In this document: piece by piece, positions 5,580 through 6,292 of the stretch
Position numbering within the stretch: the first letter of the stretch is position 1
Layout of the letters: every line of letters begins with the position of its first letter
NCBI GenBank assembly: GCA_030830595.1
Contig: JAURMS010000141.1
Span: 1-6,292 of the forward strand
Origin: Gammaproteobacteria bacterium
GTDB lineage: Bacteria; Pseudomonadota; Gammaproteobacteria; Steroidobacterales; Steroidobacteraceae
DNA: 6,292 nt
Direction: 5' to 3'
Position numbers and translations under genes: made by a program
Notes under the pieces: model-generated
What the model saw: the letters and a program-made list of their open reading frames with translations, nothing else
Told to the model about the DNA's origin: nothing
The model's database searches: none

Positions 5580-6292
5580 GTGAAAGGGAAGGCGAGAGTA
5601 TCGGCCCTGCTCGCAGGCGTGTTGCTCACTGGGGCTGGCTCAGCCCAGGGCCCGGATGCCGAGGGGTTTTCCGGCCCGTTCCGGGTCGGAAATCACACCT
5701 GGGAGAGCCGCCAGGCTTTTATCGATAGTGGTGCGAGGTGTGGAACGTTGCCCCTTCAGGCTGCAGAGCAGGCGAGGGTTGAGAGGGAGATTGCGCCAGC
5801 CCTCAAGGAAATTATCGACGCCCGAATGAGCAACCGGAGGCCTAATCTGGGTGATTCCTCCAGGGGTAAACCAGGTAACAACCCACCACCTCCGTCCGAT
5901 CCGGGTGGCATCGTCACGCTTGCGGCTAAAGTGATCCCGGTGTGGTGGCATGTCATCGCTGACCGAGAGGGCTCGCCCCTGGATATCTTGGATAACCAGA
6001 TCGCTGCACAGATCTCTGTGCTCAACGCAGCGTTTTCCAATACGGGATGGAGTTTTGTCCTCCAGGACACCAGTCGAACCTACAACAGTCGTTGGGCGAC
6101 GATGCGGCAGGGTTCGAAGGACGAAAAGGAAGCTAAGCGCACCCTGCGTCGCGGCACGGCGGACGACCTGAACATCTACAGCTGGAACCTTGGTGGCGGG
6201 CTGCTTGGCTGGGCGACTTTTCCCACCAGTTACGCCGCAAATCCCAGTTATGACGGGGCGGTGGTGCTCTATAGCTCGCTGCCTGGCGGCGA
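5577..6292 (+). CDS. Secreted zinc metalloprotease, probable M43 (pappalysin/ulilysin-like) family, N-terminal part (3' end outside window)
   Basis: The frame opens at ATG 5577 and runs off the window end without a stop, giving 238 residues. The N-terminus is a signal peptide: basic VKGKAR, hydrophobic ALLAGVLLTGAG (10-21) and a likely cleavage after GSA (residue 23). The pro-region holds WESRQAFIDSGARCGT (42-57), an N-terminal pattern I associate with M43 proteases, then a charged helical stretch (61-86) and a Pro/Gly/Asn-rich linker (98-111). From 117 the sequence AKVIPVWWHVI, then QIAAQISVLNAAFSNTGWSF (141-160), RTYNSRWATM (167-176), LRRGTADDLNIYSW (190-203), LLGWATFP (209-216) and DGAVVLYSSLPGG (226-238) match the order of segments just before the HExxHxxGxxH zinc motif in M43 enzymes. 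That motif would follow within a few dozen residues but lies outside the window, so catalytic competence is unproven. The likely role is an exported degradative protease. It has no evident functional link to the divergent modABC. The family call rests on remembered motif order. Confidence 0.8.
   Translation, partial: MVKGKARVSALLAGVLLTGAGSAQGPDAEGFSGPFRVGNHTWESRQAFIDSGARCGTLPLQAAEQARVEREIAPALKEIIDARMSNRRPNLGDSSRGKPGNNPPPPSDPGGIVTLAAKVIPVWWHVIADREGSPLDILDNQIAAQISVLNAAFSNTGWSFVLQDTSRTYNSRWATMRQGSKDEKEAKRTLRRGTADDLNIYSWNLGGGLLGWATFPTSYAANPSYDGAVVLYSSLPGG

Noticed and set aside
5640..6070. Minus-strand open frames at 5640-5951 and 5756-6070
   Set aside because: They are antisense to the plus-strand protease frame, which has a ribosome site, signal peptide and family-like motifs.
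1..6292. Defence system, mobile element, CRISPR array or tRNA in the window
   Set aside because: Both strands are covered almost entirely by well-recognised metabolic, transport and secretion genes. No transposase, integrase, repeat array or tRNA-like fold was seen.

Overview
The window looks like part of a GC-rich proteobacterial chromosome, most likely a gammaproteobacterium. The evidence is the high G+C coding sequence, a CpsG/AlgA-type GDP-mannose gene set, and a ModA-ModB-ModC transporter closely resembling the enterobacterial and pseudomonad forms. No single genus can be named from the sequence. The window holds three unrelated blocks and no sign of a mobile element, CRISPR array, tRNA or rRNA.

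Block 1 (1-2900, plus strand) is the end of a cell-surface sugar operon. It starts with the C-terminal cupin domain of a ManC/AlgA-type mannose-1-phosphate guanylyltransferase / mannose-6-phosphate isomerase, cut by the window edge. A DegT/DnrJ/EryC1-family sugar aminotransferase with a TTG start follows, then a complete ManB/CpsG phosphomannomutase. The three genes are packed with a 9-nt gap and then a stop/start overlap, so they are probably co-transcribed and translationally coupled. ManB and ManC together take mannose-6-phosphate to GDP-mannose. The aminotransferase suggests that an amino sugar also goes into the same O-antigen, capsule or exopolysaccharide.

Block 2 (5488 down to 2908, minus strand) is a complete molybdate ABC transporter operon, modA-modB-modC. 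It encodes a periplasmic binding protein, a membrane permease and an ATPase with a C-terminal Mop domain. Both junctions are 4-nt overlaps. modB appears to start with a rare CTG codon inside a CTGA overlap with the modA stop. modC converges on manB with only 7 nt between the stop codons and no visible terminator.

Block 3 (5577 to the window end, plus strand) is the N-terminal 238 residues of a secreted protein that resembles M43 (pappalysin/ulilysin-like) zinc metalloproteases. The window stops just before the expected HExxH zinc motif. It is divergent from modA across an 88-nt AT-rich region (5489-5576). That region carries a long imperfect dyad (5495-5533) and a set of ACATA motifs about 20 bp apart, and is the most likely regulatory site in the window.

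I found no convincing undescribed system. The points most worth checking are the control region between modA and the protease gene, and the CTG start of modB.
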